This document shows positions 18,591 to 27,019 of a DNA stretch of 43,408 nucleotides, piece after piece; position 1 is the stretch's first letter; every line of letters begins with the position of its first letter. The stretch is taken from the NCBI RefSeq assembly GCF_000934465.1, contig NZ_JXWY01000001.1:1-43408 (forward strand). Reading direction: 5' to 3'. Below the pieces are notes generated by a model. That model was not told the origin of the DNA. It worked only from the letters and a program-made list of their open reading frames with translations, and ran no database searches. Both the position numbers and the translations under genes were made by a program. The DNA is from Staphylococcus microti. Its GTDB lineage: Bacteria; Bacillota; Bacilli; Staphylococcales; Staphylococcaceae.

Positions 18591-19855
18591 TGAATTTTAA
18601 AACAATAGATGAAGCGAACCAAGCAGTTGTTGAAAAAGTTATTGCCGCGTCTCCATTTTTAACTGATGTCGTGCCAGCATATGAAGTGATTCCTGAATTG
18701 CAAGAACATGTGTTGTTACATGCCGGACCACCGATGACATATGAAGATATGACAGATCCAATGCAAGGTTCATGTGTCGGTGCCATTTTATTTGAAGGTT
18801 GGGCAAGTGACGAAGCAGGCGCAAGACAATTATTAGAAGCAGGCAAAATCAAGTTAATCCCATGTCATCACGTGAATGCGGTTGGCCCAATGGGTGGTAT
18901 TACATCGATGAACATGCCTGTACTCGTTGTTGTTAATAAAGAAAACGGCAATGAAGCATACTGTCAAATGAATGAAGGCATCGGTGCGGTTTTGCGATTT
19001 GGTGCATACAATCAACAAGTTGTCGATCGCTTGCACTGGATGAAAAACGTCTTAGGGCCTGTCTTGAGTAAAGCATTGAGAACGATTGATGGTGGTTTAA
19101 ATATCAACGTCTTAATTGCCAAAGCGATTGCGATGGGTGATGAATTCCACCAACGTAATATTGCCGCATCTTACGCATTTTTACGTGATATGGCACCTAT
19201 TATTTCAGGACTTGAAGATGTCGACGATAAAGATAAAAAAGATGTTTTACAGTTCTTGTCAGATACGGACCAATTTTTCTTAAATATCGCAATGGCAACT
19301 GGTAAAGCGATGATGGACGCTGCACGTACGATTCAAGCAGGAACAATTGTCACTGCCATGTGCCGTAACGGTAAAGAGTTTGGTATTCGCATTGCTGGTA
19401 TGGGTGACGAATGGTTTACAGGCCCGGTTAACACGCCACAAGGCTTATACTTTACAGGTTACTCAGCTGAAGATGCGAACACAGACATTGGCGACTCTGC
19501 CATTACGGAAACAATCGGTGTTGGTGGTATGTCAATGATTGCGGCACCAGCCGTTACACGTTTTGTAGGAACAGGTGGCTTTAATGATGCACTTGAAACA
19601 TCCAATCAAATGACCGAAATCTGTGTCGCAGAGAACCCTAACTTTATTATTCCGACATGGAACTTTAAAGGTGCACCACTCGGTATTGATGCAAGAAAAG
19701 TTGTTGAAACAGGTATTACACCAGTGATTAATACAGGTATTGCACATAAAATTGCAGGCTATGGACAAATTGGTGCAGGTACGGTGCATCCGCCGATTGA
19801 ATGCTTTGAGAAAGCAATCAAAGCATATGCTAAAAAGTTAGGCTACACATCTTGA
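18590..19855 (+). CDS. allG: DUF1116 protein (YlbE/AllG), oxamate carbamoyltransferase subunit
   Basis: A 421-aa protein overlapping fdrA by TGATG, with AAAGGAG 7 nt upstream of the ATG. Recognisable family stretches are GPMGGITSMNMPVLVV, ALRTIDGGLNINVLIAKAIAMGDE, FGIRIAGMGDEWFTGP and the C-terminal GAGTVHPPIECFEKA. No standard enzyme motif is evident; the assignment rests on family recognition and the invariant fdrA-DUF1116-DUF2877-kinase order. It is expected to act with AllF and AllH as one cytoplasmic complex. Confidence 0.87.
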   Translation: MNFKTIDEANQAVVEKVIAASPFLTDVVPAYEVIPELQEHVLLHAGPPMTYEDMTDPMQGSCVGAILFEGWASDEAGARQLLEAGKIKLIPCHHVNAVGPMGGITSMNMPVLVVVNKENGNEAYCQMNEGIGAVLRFGAYNQQVVDRLHWMKNVLGPVLSKALRTIDGGLNINVLIAKAIAMGDEFHQRNIAASYAFLRDMAPIISGLEDVDDKDKKDVLQFLSDTDQFFLNIAMATGKAMMDAARTIQAGTIVTAMCRNGKEFGIRIAGMGDEWFTGPVNTPQGLYFTGYSAEDANTDIGDSAITETIGVGGMSMIAAPAVTRFVGTGGFNDALETSNQMTEICVAENPNFIIPTWNFKGAPLGIDARKVVETGITPVINTGIAHKIAGYGQIGAGTVHPPIECFEKAIKAYAKKLGYTS

Positions 19856-20604
19856 TATTCGATTCAAAAGTCATTGGTCATGAAGTATTCAACTTTTTGG
19901 ATGCCGACCGTCTCATCGTCCATAGTAAGTTCAACAAAGGTTTCAATATCGTGAATGAACGTCAAAACATGATATTCATTGGTACGGATGAAAATGGATT
20001 ATTCCCTTTTGGTATCAATGTAGACCAGCAAACAAAGTCATGGTTATTAGATGACGTAGAAATTGGTTCAGAAATCATAACAAAAAATAACTGCCTTTAC
20101 TTTGATCATCATATTTTAAAGTTGAATGGCAATATACTGAATTTCAAAGATAAATTAGTCCCCCAACTAGCATTTGTCGATGAAATAAAAAAATTAGACT
20201 TTCGTGCGTATGAAAATACAGATTTTAACAAGCAAAAAGTGGATTTACTGTTAGCAGAACTTACAAATGGTAACGATGATGAGGAGATGTTGCGCTATTT
20301 TATTGGAAGAGGCAGTGGTCTGACCCCGACAGGCGACGATATATTAATAGGCATGTTATTTGTACATCGTATAGTTCCTTTCATTGACCTTTCTAAAATA
20401 GCGCAAATCAAAAAAATATTGCAAGAAGATTGTACGACTTTGGTAAGTAAGCAGTTTTTAAATCTAGCACTTGATGGTGTATTTAGTACACGCCTCATGG
20501 ATTTATTAGATGAAACCACCCTTTCCTTAAATATAGCGCGCTTATTAAAAGTCGGATCTTCTTCAGGAAAGGATACCGCTTATGGTATCTTTTCTGCTCT
20601 ATAA
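19852..20604 (+). CDS. allH: DUF2877 protein (YlbF/AllH), oxamate carbamoyltransferase subunit
   Basis: A 250-aa protein beginning with a TTG that overlaps the stop of DUF1116 (TTGA). There is no good ribosome binding site, so translation probably depends on coupling. The DUF2877 signature is GRGSGLTPTGDDILIGMLF near residues 150-170, and the C-terminus is LLKVGSSSGKDTAYGI. It is the third AllFGH component. Its lower GC content and leucine/asparagine-rich N-terminal half differ from its neighbours. Confidence 0.83.
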   Translation: MIFDSKVIGHEVFNFLDADRLIVHSKFNKGFNIVNERQNMIFIGTDENGLFPFGINVDQQTKSWLLDDVEIGSEIITKNNCLYFDHHILKLNGNILNFKDKLVPQLAFVDEIKKLDFRAYENTDFNKQKVDLLLAELTNGNDDEEMLRYFIGRGSGLTPTGDDILIGMLFVHRIVPFIDLSKIAQIKKILQEDCTTLVSKQFLNLALDGVFSTRLMDLLDETTLSLNIARLLKVGSSSGKDTAYGIFSAL

Positions 20605-20616
20605 AGGAGGATATGT

Positions 20617-21552
20617 ATGGGTAAAAAAGTCGTGTTGGCGTTAGGTGGTAATGCAATTTTACGTCCTAAACAAGAACCAACATATGATAATCAATATGAG
20701 AACGTTATTAAAGCAAGTGAAAATATGATTGATATAAAAAAAGCAGGTCATAACATCATTGTGACGCACGGTAATGGGCCACAAGTTGGTAACATTATCG
20801 CGCAAAATGAAGCTGCTAAAGAAACCATTGCCCCGCTACCTATTTTTATTAGTAGCGCAGAATCACAAGGGTTTATCGGTTTTATGTTAGAAGCAGCATT
20901 AAAAAATAAACTGCACAAAGAACAGATGCCGATTAATGTTGTGACGTTAATGACAATGGTAGAAGTAGACAAGGATGACAAAGCATTTGAACATCCAACG
21001 AAGCCAATTGGTGTATTTTTTACAGAAGAAGAAGCCAAACAATTGGAAGACACAAAAGGCTACATGATGGTAGAAGATGCAGGGCGAGGCTATCGCCGCG
21101 TTGTACCTTCACCAGAACCACAAACAATTCATGGCATTGACGCTATCAATCAATTAGTCGATGACACAATTATTATTTCGTCAGGTGGCGGTGGTATTCC
21201 AGTTTATAAAGATGAAGCCGGTCGTATTCAAGGTGTCGATGCAGTGATTGATAAAGATAGATCCGGTCTCAAATTGGCACAACAAACACATGCAGATGTC
21301 TTTATGATGTTAACAGACGTGCCGAACGTTTATATTAACTGGGGTAAAGACAATGAACAGAAGCTGACACATATGACCGTTGCAGAAGCGGAACAATATA
21401 TTCAAGAAGGTCAGTTCCCAGCCGGCAGTATGTTGCCGAAAGTGGAAGCAGCAATTGAATTTGCGAAGACGGGCAAAGAAGCCATTATTTGTGCGCTAGA
21501 AGACGCTGTTGATGCTTTAGCAGGACAAGCTGGTACAAAAATTACATTATAA
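20617..21552 (+). CDS. arcC: Carbamate kinase
   Basis: A 311-aa amino-acid-kinase-family enzyme with AAAGGAGG 6 nt before its ATG. Motifs seen are LALGGNAIL, VTHGNGPQVGN, ISSGGGGIPV and DAVIDKDRSG. It transfers phosphate from carbamoyl phosphate to ADP, giving ATP, ammonia and CO2. As last gene of the allantoin operon it collects the energy released by AllFGH. In this context it is the functional counterpart of E. coli AllK rather than of an arginine deiminase pathway; no arcA or arcB is present in the window. Confidence 0.93.
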   Translation: MGKKVVLALGGNAILRPKQEPTYDNQYENVIKASENMIDIKKAGHNIIVTHGNGPQVGNIIAQNEAAKETIAPLPIFISSAESQGFIGFMLEAALKNKLHKEQMPINVVTLMTMVEVDKDDKAFEHPTKPIGVFFTEEEAKQLEDTKGYMMVEDAGRGYRRVVPSPEPQTIHGIDAINQLVDDTIIISSGGGGIPVYKDEAGRIQGVDAVIDKDRSGLKLAQQTHADVFMMLTDVPNVYINWGKDNEQKLTHMTVAEAEQYIQEGQFPAGSMLPKVEAAIEFAKTGKEAIICALEDAVDALAGQAGTKITL

Positions 21553-21591
21553 AAAATAGGACTCGTGTAAAAGGGCGCGAGTCCTATTTTT
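21552..21591 (+). terminator. Terminator of the allantoin operon
   Basis: A perfect 14-bp stem (21552-21565 against 21578-21591) with a 12-nt loop ends in a T run directly after the carbamate kinase stop. Confidence 0.9.
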
Positions 21592-21644
21592 GTCTAGCAT
21601 GTCGTTGGAGACCACTAAAAAGTGTCGTGCAATAAACATAAAAT

Positions 21645-21695
21645 CACCGCTACAAAACTGAGGGAATCGTTAGTCATCATTGTAGCGGTGTTTTG
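21645..21695. repeat. Inverted repeat, 11-bp stem, possible second terminator
   Basis: CACCGCTACAA (21645-21655) pairs perfectly with TTGTAGCGGTG (21680-21690) around a 24-nt loop and is followed by TTTT. It could serve leftward transcripts from the cupin gene or act as a backup for the allantoin operon. Confidence 0.55.
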
Positions 21696-21717
21696 CTATT
21701 TGGGGTATGGGAACTGC

Positions 21718-21744
21718 GTGGGATAGAAGTCTCATCTATCCCAC
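21718..21744. repeat. Inverted repeat, 10-bp stem
   Basis: GTGGGATAGA (21718-21727) pairs perfectly with TCTATCCCAC (21735-21744). It lies 21 nt beyond the stop of the minus-strand cupin gene but has no T run, so it may be an RNA stability hairpin. Confidence 0.5.
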
Positions 21745-21765
21745 AGGGTTAGTATGGTTGTTACT

Positions 21766-22110
21766 TTAACATTCTATAAAATCTAGTGGCATAGGTGTTG
21801 CAAAGCCTAACATTACAAAGTTTTCAGTGCCAGTATTATAGACACCGTGAATATCACCTGGATAAGAAACGATAATATCACCTTTTGAGATGATGCGTTT
21901 TTCATCGTTATTTGTGATAAACTCGCCTTGACCTTCCAACACAATCCAGACGTCATCAGCGTCGGCATGCTTATGCGCTTTTAAAAACTGTCCAGGGCGT
22001 ATACACCATACAGCACCAGCTGATTGCTTAGATTGATAAAAAATGTTTTTCTTTGCTTCAAAGTCACAATATTGATGTAACGTGTCTAACTTAAAATATC
22101 TTTCAGCCAT
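21766..22110 (-). CDS. Small cupin-domain protein
   Basis: A 114-aa single-domain cupin. I start it at MAERYFKLDTL, 9 nt after AGGAGG; an upstream in-frame ATG would run into the preceding gene. Motif 1 is present as PGQFLKAHKHADADDVWIVLEGQGEF and motif 2 as SYPGDIHGVYNTG, so a metal site of His residues and an acidic residue is likely. The substrate is unknown. It follows the 2-hydroxyacid dehydrogenase gene by 13 nt in one transcription unit, so a role in the same glyoxylate or hydroxyacid metabolism is inferred. Confidence 0.8.
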   Translation of the reverse strand: MAERYFKLDTLHQYCDFEAKKNIFYQSKQSAGAVWCIRPGQFLKAHKHADADDVWIVLEGQGEFITNNDEKRIISKGDIIVSYPGDIHGVYNTGTENFVMLGFATPMPLDFIEC

Positions 22111-22123
22111 TACACAAAGCCTC

Positions 22124-23077
22124 CTAATTGACAATGTAGTCCGGTGATTCATTATTTAACTTTTTATAGACATTCGTCGTCACAATTTCAGCCATCATAT
22201 CGCGTGCTTCAAACGTTGCATTACCGATATGTGGTGTGATCACAACATTCTTCAACGTTTTCAATTTGTCATTAATTTCAGGTTCAAACTCAAACACATC
22301 AAGTGCTGCACCTTCAATGACTTTGTTTTCTAAAGCGTCAGCTAAAGCCGCTTCATGTACAATCGGGCCTCTTGAAGCGTTAATTAAGTACGCAGTTGGT
22401 TTCATCATCGCAATTTCTTCAGCATCAATCATATGCTTCATAGATGGATTATAAGAACAGTTAATTGCGACGAAATCAGCAGTTTTCAGCAATTCTTCCT
22501 GTGATACATATTTCGCTCCGAGCGCTTGTTCTTTCTCTTCATGTCTTGTAGGGCCACAGTATAAAATATCCATGTCGAAGCCTTTCGCACGTCTTGCTAC
22601 AGCTGAACCAATCTCGCCTAAACCGATAATACCAATCGTTTTGCCAGACACTTCACGACCTCTGAAAAATAAAGGTGCCCAACCGTTAAAGCCAGTTGTA
22701 CGACATAATTCGTCTCCTTCAACCACACGTCTTGCCGCCGCTAATAAAATCGCAAACGTTAAGTCAGCCGTTGCATTTGTAGAGGCATTCGGTGTGTTCG
22801 TCACATCAATACCTTTTGAACGTGCATAATCAATGTCGATATTATTAAAACCAGCACCATAGTTCGCAATAATTTTTAAATTCGGTGCCGCATCAATGAC
22901 ATCTTTGTCCACATTTGTCGACAACAAGCTGATCAACGCATCTTTATCTTTGATTTTGTCGATTAACGTTTCTTTAGTGATGAGCTTTTCTCCTTCAAAC
23001 ACGTCCACATGTTCAAAATGCTTTTCTAAAAACGTCATACCTGATTCAGGAATTTCTCCAGCAACTAAAATTTTCAT
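22124..23077 (-). CDS. D-2-hydroxyacid dehydrogenase (glyoxylate/hydroxypyruvate reductase-like)
   Basis: A 317-aa NAD(P)-dependent enzyme with AAAGGAGG 7 nt before its ATG. It has the nucleotide-binding GIIGLGEIGSAVARRAKGFD, the substrate-side ANYGAGFNNID, an arginine in NASRGPIVHE and the catalytic His in TPHIGNATFE. It closely resembles a 2-hydroxyacid dehydrogenase of S. aureus that I remember with the same length. It may reduce glyoxylate to glycolate, which would be useful beside ureide breakdown, although the AllFGH route does not itself make glyoxylate. Confidence 0.87.
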   Translation of the reverse strand: MKILVAGEIPESGMTFLEKHFEHVDVFEGEKLITKETLIDKIKDKDALISLLSTNVDKDVIDAAPNLKIIANYGAGFNNIDIDYARSKGIDVTNTPNASTNATADLTFAILLAAARRVVEGDELCRTTGFNGWAPLFFRGREVSGKTIGIIGLGEIGSAVARRAKGFDMDILYCGPTRHEEKEQALGAKYVSQEELLKTADFVAINCSYNPSMKHMIDAEEIAMMKPTAYLINASRGPIVHEAALADALENKVIEGAALDVFEFEPEINDKLKTLKNVVITPHIGNATFEARDMMAEIVTTNVYKKLNNESPDYIVN

Positions 23078-23264
23078 GACTGTTCCTCCTTTATTCTACT
23101 TTGTAATTCAATTATAAGTCTTTTTGAATAGTGTTATTAGCACATAAATGGAAGAAAAATTCAGAATTATTGTTAGTAATGCACAAAAAGAAGGAGTGGA
23201 TTTTTAATTAGTGCGGTATAAACAAGTTATTAGGATATGATAATGATACAAAGGGGGAAGGCGT

Positions 23265-23375
23265 ATGACATTATTACCATGCAGTCCGATGAGTGTATTG
23301 ATAGGGCGTTTATTTTTGAATGTCCCACCACAACAAATCAACTATTTTTTGGCTTTCGCTCTAGAAAAGCAATGA
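23265..23375 (+). CDS. Possible 36-aa peptide, overlapping the next small gene
   Basis: AAGGGGGAAGG precedes an ATG that opens MTLLPCSPMSVLIGRLFLNV and stops after 36 codons at TGA. The stop overlaps the next ATG as ATGA. The ribosome binding site is the best in this stretch, better than that of any longer frame covering it. It may be a leader peptide or the first half of a frameshifted gene. Confidence 0.4.
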   Translation: MTLLPCSPMSVLIGRLFLNVPPQQINYFLAFALEKQ

Positions 23376-23599
23376 AAAATCAAGAAAATTGGGATCGTGT
23401 ACAAAAACTGTTTGCGGAACTATTTGAAAAAGTTTTTCGTTATACATTGATGGTTTCAGTCGTGATTTTTGCGATGGACATCGCTTTCTTAATAGTGGGG
23501 TATGACAATTTACTGCTGACATCTGTTATTTCCCAGGCAATCATCTTGTTTGTGCTCTATTTTGCAGTATATTGGCATGTGAATCGGCAGTTAAATTAA
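23372..23599 (+). CDS. Small two-TM membrane protein
   Basis: A 75-aa protein starting MKNQENWDRVQKLFAELFEK. The ATG overlaps the stop of the 36-codon frame upstream (ATGA), which suggests translational coupling, since no strong site of its own is visible. Two hydrophobic segments (about residues 25-43 and 50-68) are separated by a short turn. No family recognised. Confidence 0.5.
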   Translation: MKNQENWDRVQKLFAELFEKVFRYTLMVSVVIFAMDIAFLIVGYDNLLLTSVISQAIILFVLYFAVYWHVNRQLN

Positions 23600-23684
23600 A
23601 AAAGAGGCAACTTCTCAGTCAACCTCTTAAAACGGAATGAGTGTATATAACGCATTCATAAAAACAAGAGATAAGTATCTCTCG

Positions 23685-23703
23685 GAGACAAAGCGTCTCT
23701 TTC
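23685..23703 (+). terminator. Short hairpin terminator
   Basis: GAGAC-AAAGC-GTCTC is followed by TTTCCTT. A weaker AAGAGG/CCTCTT hairpin lies just after the stop at 23599. Either could end the small-gene transcript. The remaining sequence up to 23860 shows no supportable gene. Confidence 0.4.
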
Positions 23704-23865
23704 CTTACTGATCATATTATTTATTTTTAGTGTAATCGTCAATGATATTTTTAACAATCGTTGGACTGTTAGCCTACTTCTAATAAAGTAAAGGTCTTAT
23801 GTTATCATCGAATTAAGGGAACACCACATTTGGGGAAGTAAATACATTTTGACAAAGGAGTTATG

Positions 23866-24063
23866 ATGGATAAACAAAAACAACCTATGCCTAAGTCACA
23901 ACAAGTATTGCTGGCAATAATTATCGTTATGCTCGTCCTTGAAGTGATACTAACCGCTTTCTTTATCTCGTTTAGTTCACCAATTTTCAAAGGGCTGACG
24001 ATGATACACGGTCTTTTAATGATGGTATTTATCGTACGACAAGTGAAGCGAAAAGGACTTTAA
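23866..24063 (+). CDS. Small membrane protein
   Basis: A 65-aa protein. AAAGGAG lies 5 nt before the second ATG of the tandem ATGATG, which I use. Residues 13-34 and 42-57 are hydrophobic, and the tail is basic (RQVKRKGL). No family recognised. It stands alone and is closed by the hairpin at 24068. Confidence 0.6.
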   Translation: MDKQKQPMPKSQQVLLAIIIVMLVLEVILTAFFISFSSPIFKGLTMIHGLLMMVFIVRQVKRKGL

Positions 24064-24067
24064 ATAA

Positions 24068-24113
24068 ACCACCCCCAACATACGTAAGCGTGATGCGTAT
24101 GATTGGGGGTGTT
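24068..24113. terminator. Bidirectional terminator
   Basis: CACCCCCAA pairs with TTGGGGGTG (24103-24111), extended by CATACG/CGTATG inside. It sits between the convergent small membrane gene and the xylose transporter gene. Confidence 0.8.
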
Positions 24114-24117
24114 GTGC

Positions 24118-25506
24118 TTATTTTTGCCATACGTTTTCGAGGGCTTCGAGTGTTTTGCCTTTTGTTTCTGGGATGAACTTCCAGATGAATAGGCCGGATA
24201 AGATACACATCAAGGCGTAGAAGCCGTATGTGAATGTACCACTGAATGCCATCATTGATGGGTATGTTGATGTGATTGTAAAGTTGGCGAGCCATTGTGC
24301 GGCAACGGCGATGGCCATGGCGCCACTACGGATACGGTTTGGGAAGATTTCAGAGAGTAGTACCCATGTGATTGGTCCCCAACTCATCATGAATGACGCT
24401 GTGTAGATGACCATGAATAACAATGTGATAATACCGAATGTGCCGTTTGCTGTAAGGACGCTCATGCCGATCATACCAATCGCCATACCTGTTGAGCCGA
24501 TGATGAGCAATGGTTTACGACCGAATTTATCGACATATAAAATAGCGACGACTGTAAAGATAACGTTCACTAAGCCCATCACGACGGTTTGAACCATCGC
24601 AGCATTGCCACCTGCACCGAGTTGTTCAAAAATACGTGGTGCGTAGTATAATGCGACGTTAATACCGATAAATTGTTGGAAAATCGATAAGAAAATCCCT
24701 ACAATAATGACCGTTTTCCCGAAACTAAAAAGTGGGGCTTTCGTATCTTTTTCTTTATTTTTTGTTAAAACGATGTCGTTAAATACGTTTTGCGCATGTG
24801 ATGCGGATGTATAGATTTTGTTGAGTACGGATAGTGCTTCTGCTTCTTTGTTTATCAGTGTCAGATAACGTGGTGTTTCTGGCACGAAGAACAGTAAGAA
24901 GAAAAAGACAGCTGCTGGAATGGCTTCGGTTGCGAACATATAACGCCAACCGATTGTTTCTATCCACTGTTGTGTTTCGCCAAAAATAATGCCGTAGTTG
25001 ACGAAATAAACGACGAGCATCCCGAATATAATCGCAAATTGGTTGAACGATACGAGACGTCCACGAATGCTGGAAGGCGAGATTTCACTAATATAAACGG
25101 GTGAAATTGCTGACGCCAAACCTACACCAATACCGCCGATAACACGATAAATGTTGAACATAATGAGTAACATTAATGTCGGTTCACCGGGTGTGAAGAA
25201 CATGAATTCTGGGAACCCTGATAATAAAGCTGAAACAACGAATAAAACGGCTGCGACTTGTAATGTGCGTTTACGACCAAAACGGCTGGAGAGGGATGAT
25301 GATAATATCCCACCGATGACACAGCCGATTAAGGCACTTGAAACGGTTAATCCGTGAATAAAGTCGTTATAGTCAGCAGTAATATATTTTTGTAGTGATT
25401 GTTCGGCACCTGAGATAACGGCTGTATCATAACCGAATAACAAGCCGCCGAGTGTTGCGATTAAGGCAATGGTGAAAATAAACTTTTTATTATCGTAGTT
25501 TTTCAT
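24118..25506 (-). CDS. xylE: Sugar:proton symporter (XylE-like, MFS sugar porter)
   Basis: A 462-aa, 12-TM sugar porter. I start it at MKNYDNKKF, 9 nt after AAGGGG; three extra upstream codons overlap that site. Sugar-porter hallmarks are LFGYDTAVISGAEQSL, SSRFGRKRTL, PETPRYL, the mirrored DKFGRKPLL and the terminal FIPETKGKTLEALE. It is the last gene of the xylAB unit, 17 nt after xylB, so D-xylose is the likely substrate. L-arabinose porters look the same at this resolution. Confidence 0.87.
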   Translation of the reverse strand: MKNYDNKKFIFTIALIATLGGLLFGYDTAVISGAEQSLQKYITADYNDFIHGLTVSSALIGCVIGGILSSSLSSRFGRKRTLQVAAVLFVVSALLSGFPEFMFFTPGEPTLMLLIMFNIYRVIGGIGVGLASAISPVYISEISPSSIRGRLVSFNQFAIIFGMLVVYFVNYGIIFGETQQWIETIGWRYMFATEAIPAAVFFFLLFFVPETPRYLTLINKEAEALSVLNKIYTSASHAQNVFNDIVLTKNKEKDTKAPLFSFGKTVIIVGIFLSIFQQFIGINVALYYAPRIFEQLGAGGNAAMVQTVVMGLVNVIFTVVAILYVDKFGRKPLLIIGSTGMAIGMIGMSVLTANGTFGIITLLFMVIYTASFMMSWGPITWVLLSEIFPNRIRSGAMAIAVAAQWLANFTITSTYPSMMAFSGTFTYGFYALMCILSGLFIWKFIPETKGKTLEALENVWQK

Positions 25507-25523
25507 TTTATGCATCCCCTTGT

Positions 25524-27014
25524 TTATTTAAATGACAGTAACTGTTCTGAGATGGATTGCGTATGTTTGTATACAGATTGATAAATTGGGAATAGCTGTT
25601 CATATGTTTGGTGATGTGCTGGGTTCGGTGTGATGTCATCACGATAAGTAATCCATTGTTCGCGCATCGTTTGGAAATCATCGAACCAACCGGCTCCCAT
25701 TGCCGCAAGCATTGCTGCACCGTAAGCAGGCCCTTGTTCTTGTGCTAACGTTCGGATAGATGCATTGAAAATGTCTGCTTGCATTTGTAGCCATGTCGCA
25801 TTTTTAGCACCACCGCCGATTGAAACGATACGTTCGACCGGCTTGCCACTTTGACGAATAATGTCGATGCTGTCATGAATGGAGAAAGTAATGCCTTCAA
25901 TAACAGCACGTTTTAAGTCATGATCAGTTGTTGTCGCATCAAGACCGATAAAGCTACTGCGAATCGTCGTATCGTTGTAAGGCGTACGTTCGCCTAACAA
26001 GTACGGTGTGAACAATAACCCATTCGCACCGGGTTTTGAAGACGGTAGGTCGTCTAAAAAGACATCGAAGTCTTCGGTTACATTTAATAATTTTTTGAGC
26101 CAGCCTAAGCTATAACCTGCCGACAGCGTGACGCCCATAATGTAATTTTGATTCGGGACACAATGATTAAAATAGTGAATGCTGCCATCATTTTCAAAAT
26201 CTGTATCATTTTGAATTGCTAGGGCGACGCCGGATGTACCAATACTCACCATTTGCATACGGTCATCGGTAATGCCTGAGCCGAGCGCACCACATGCGTT
26301 ATCTGCACCACCTTGATATACCGCAATATCATGAGATACGCTGAGTTGTGCTTGAATGTCTGTAGATAAGTCGCCATTTTTACCATGTGACGGTATAATG
26401 TCAGGCAATATCGCAGGGTCTAAGTCAAGTTGTTGTAACAAAGGTTGTGCCCAGTTGCCTTCTTTGACATTGAACAGTGACGTTCCTGACGCATCTGACG
26501 GTTCGCTGTACACATTGCCTGTGAGACGGTAGGCAATATAGTCTTTCGGTAACATGATTTTATGAATTTTTGCGAAGTTATCAGGTTCGTGTCGACGCAC
26601 CCACATCAGTTTTGGTAAAGTGAAGCCTTCTAACACCGTGTTCTGCGTTTGTGCGAGGAATGTGTCCAGGCCAACAGTATTAAGCAATGACTGGACTTCG
26701 TTAGCTGTTCGCGTATCATTCCATAAAATCGCAGGACGAATCACATCGCCTTGCGCATCAATCATGACAAGCCCATGCATTTGGCCAGAAAAACTGATGC
26801 CGACAATGTCTTGTGCTGTTTCTTCATTAATAAAATATTTCAAGCTTTCAATGGTTGCGTCGTACCATACTTCAGGGTTCATTTCGCTATAACCGGATTG
26901 CGGGTGCTCTGTATGATAAGAGACGCTGTATTGATCTACAACGTCTCCTGCCATATTGACTTTTAAACTTTTTAACCCGCTCGTTCCGATGTCCATGCCG
27001 ATTACGTATTTCAT
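25524..27014 (-). CDS. xylB: Xylulokinase
   Basis: A FGGY-family kinase of 496 aa that phosphorylates D-xylulose. I start it at MKYVIGMDIGTSGLKS, 9 nt after GAGGG; the xylA stop at 27020 lies only 5 nt before it. The phosphate-binding DIGTSG, the substrate region SGQMHGLVMID, SIGTSGVALA and the adenosine region SIGGGAKNATWLQMQAD are present. It forms the middle of the xylA-xylB-transporter operon. Confidence 0.93.
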   Translation of the reverse strand: MKYVIGMDIGTSGLKSLKVNMAGDVVDQYSVSYHTEHPQSGYSEMNPEVWYDATIESLKYFINEETAQDIVGISFSGQMHGLVMIDAQGDVIRPAILWNDTRTANEVQSLLNTVGLDTFLAQTQNTVLEGFTLPKLMWVRRHEPDNFAKIHKIMLPKDYIAYRLTGNVYSEPSDASGTSLFNVKEGNWAQPLLQQLDLDPAILPDIIPSHGKNGDLSTDIQAQLSVSHDIAVYQGGADNACGALGSGITDDRMQMVSIGTSGVALAIQNDTDFENDGSIHYFNHCVPNQNYIMGVTLSAGYSLGWLKKLLNVTEDFDVFLDDLPSSKPGANGLLFTPYLLGERTPYNDTTIRSSFIGLDATTTDHDLKRAVIEGITFSIHDSIDIIRQSGKPVERIVSIGGGAKNATWLQMQADIFNASIRTLAQEQGPAYGAAMLAAMGAGWFDDFQTMREQWITYRDDITPNPAHHQTYEQLFPIYQSVYKHTQSISEQLLSFK

Positions 27015-27019
27015 GTGCA

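Noticed and set aside
23717-23772. Short minus-strand open stretch reading SPTIVKNIIDDYTKNK
   Set aside because: Only about 17 codons after a stop, with no start or ribosome site; it may be a gene remnant but cannot be supported.
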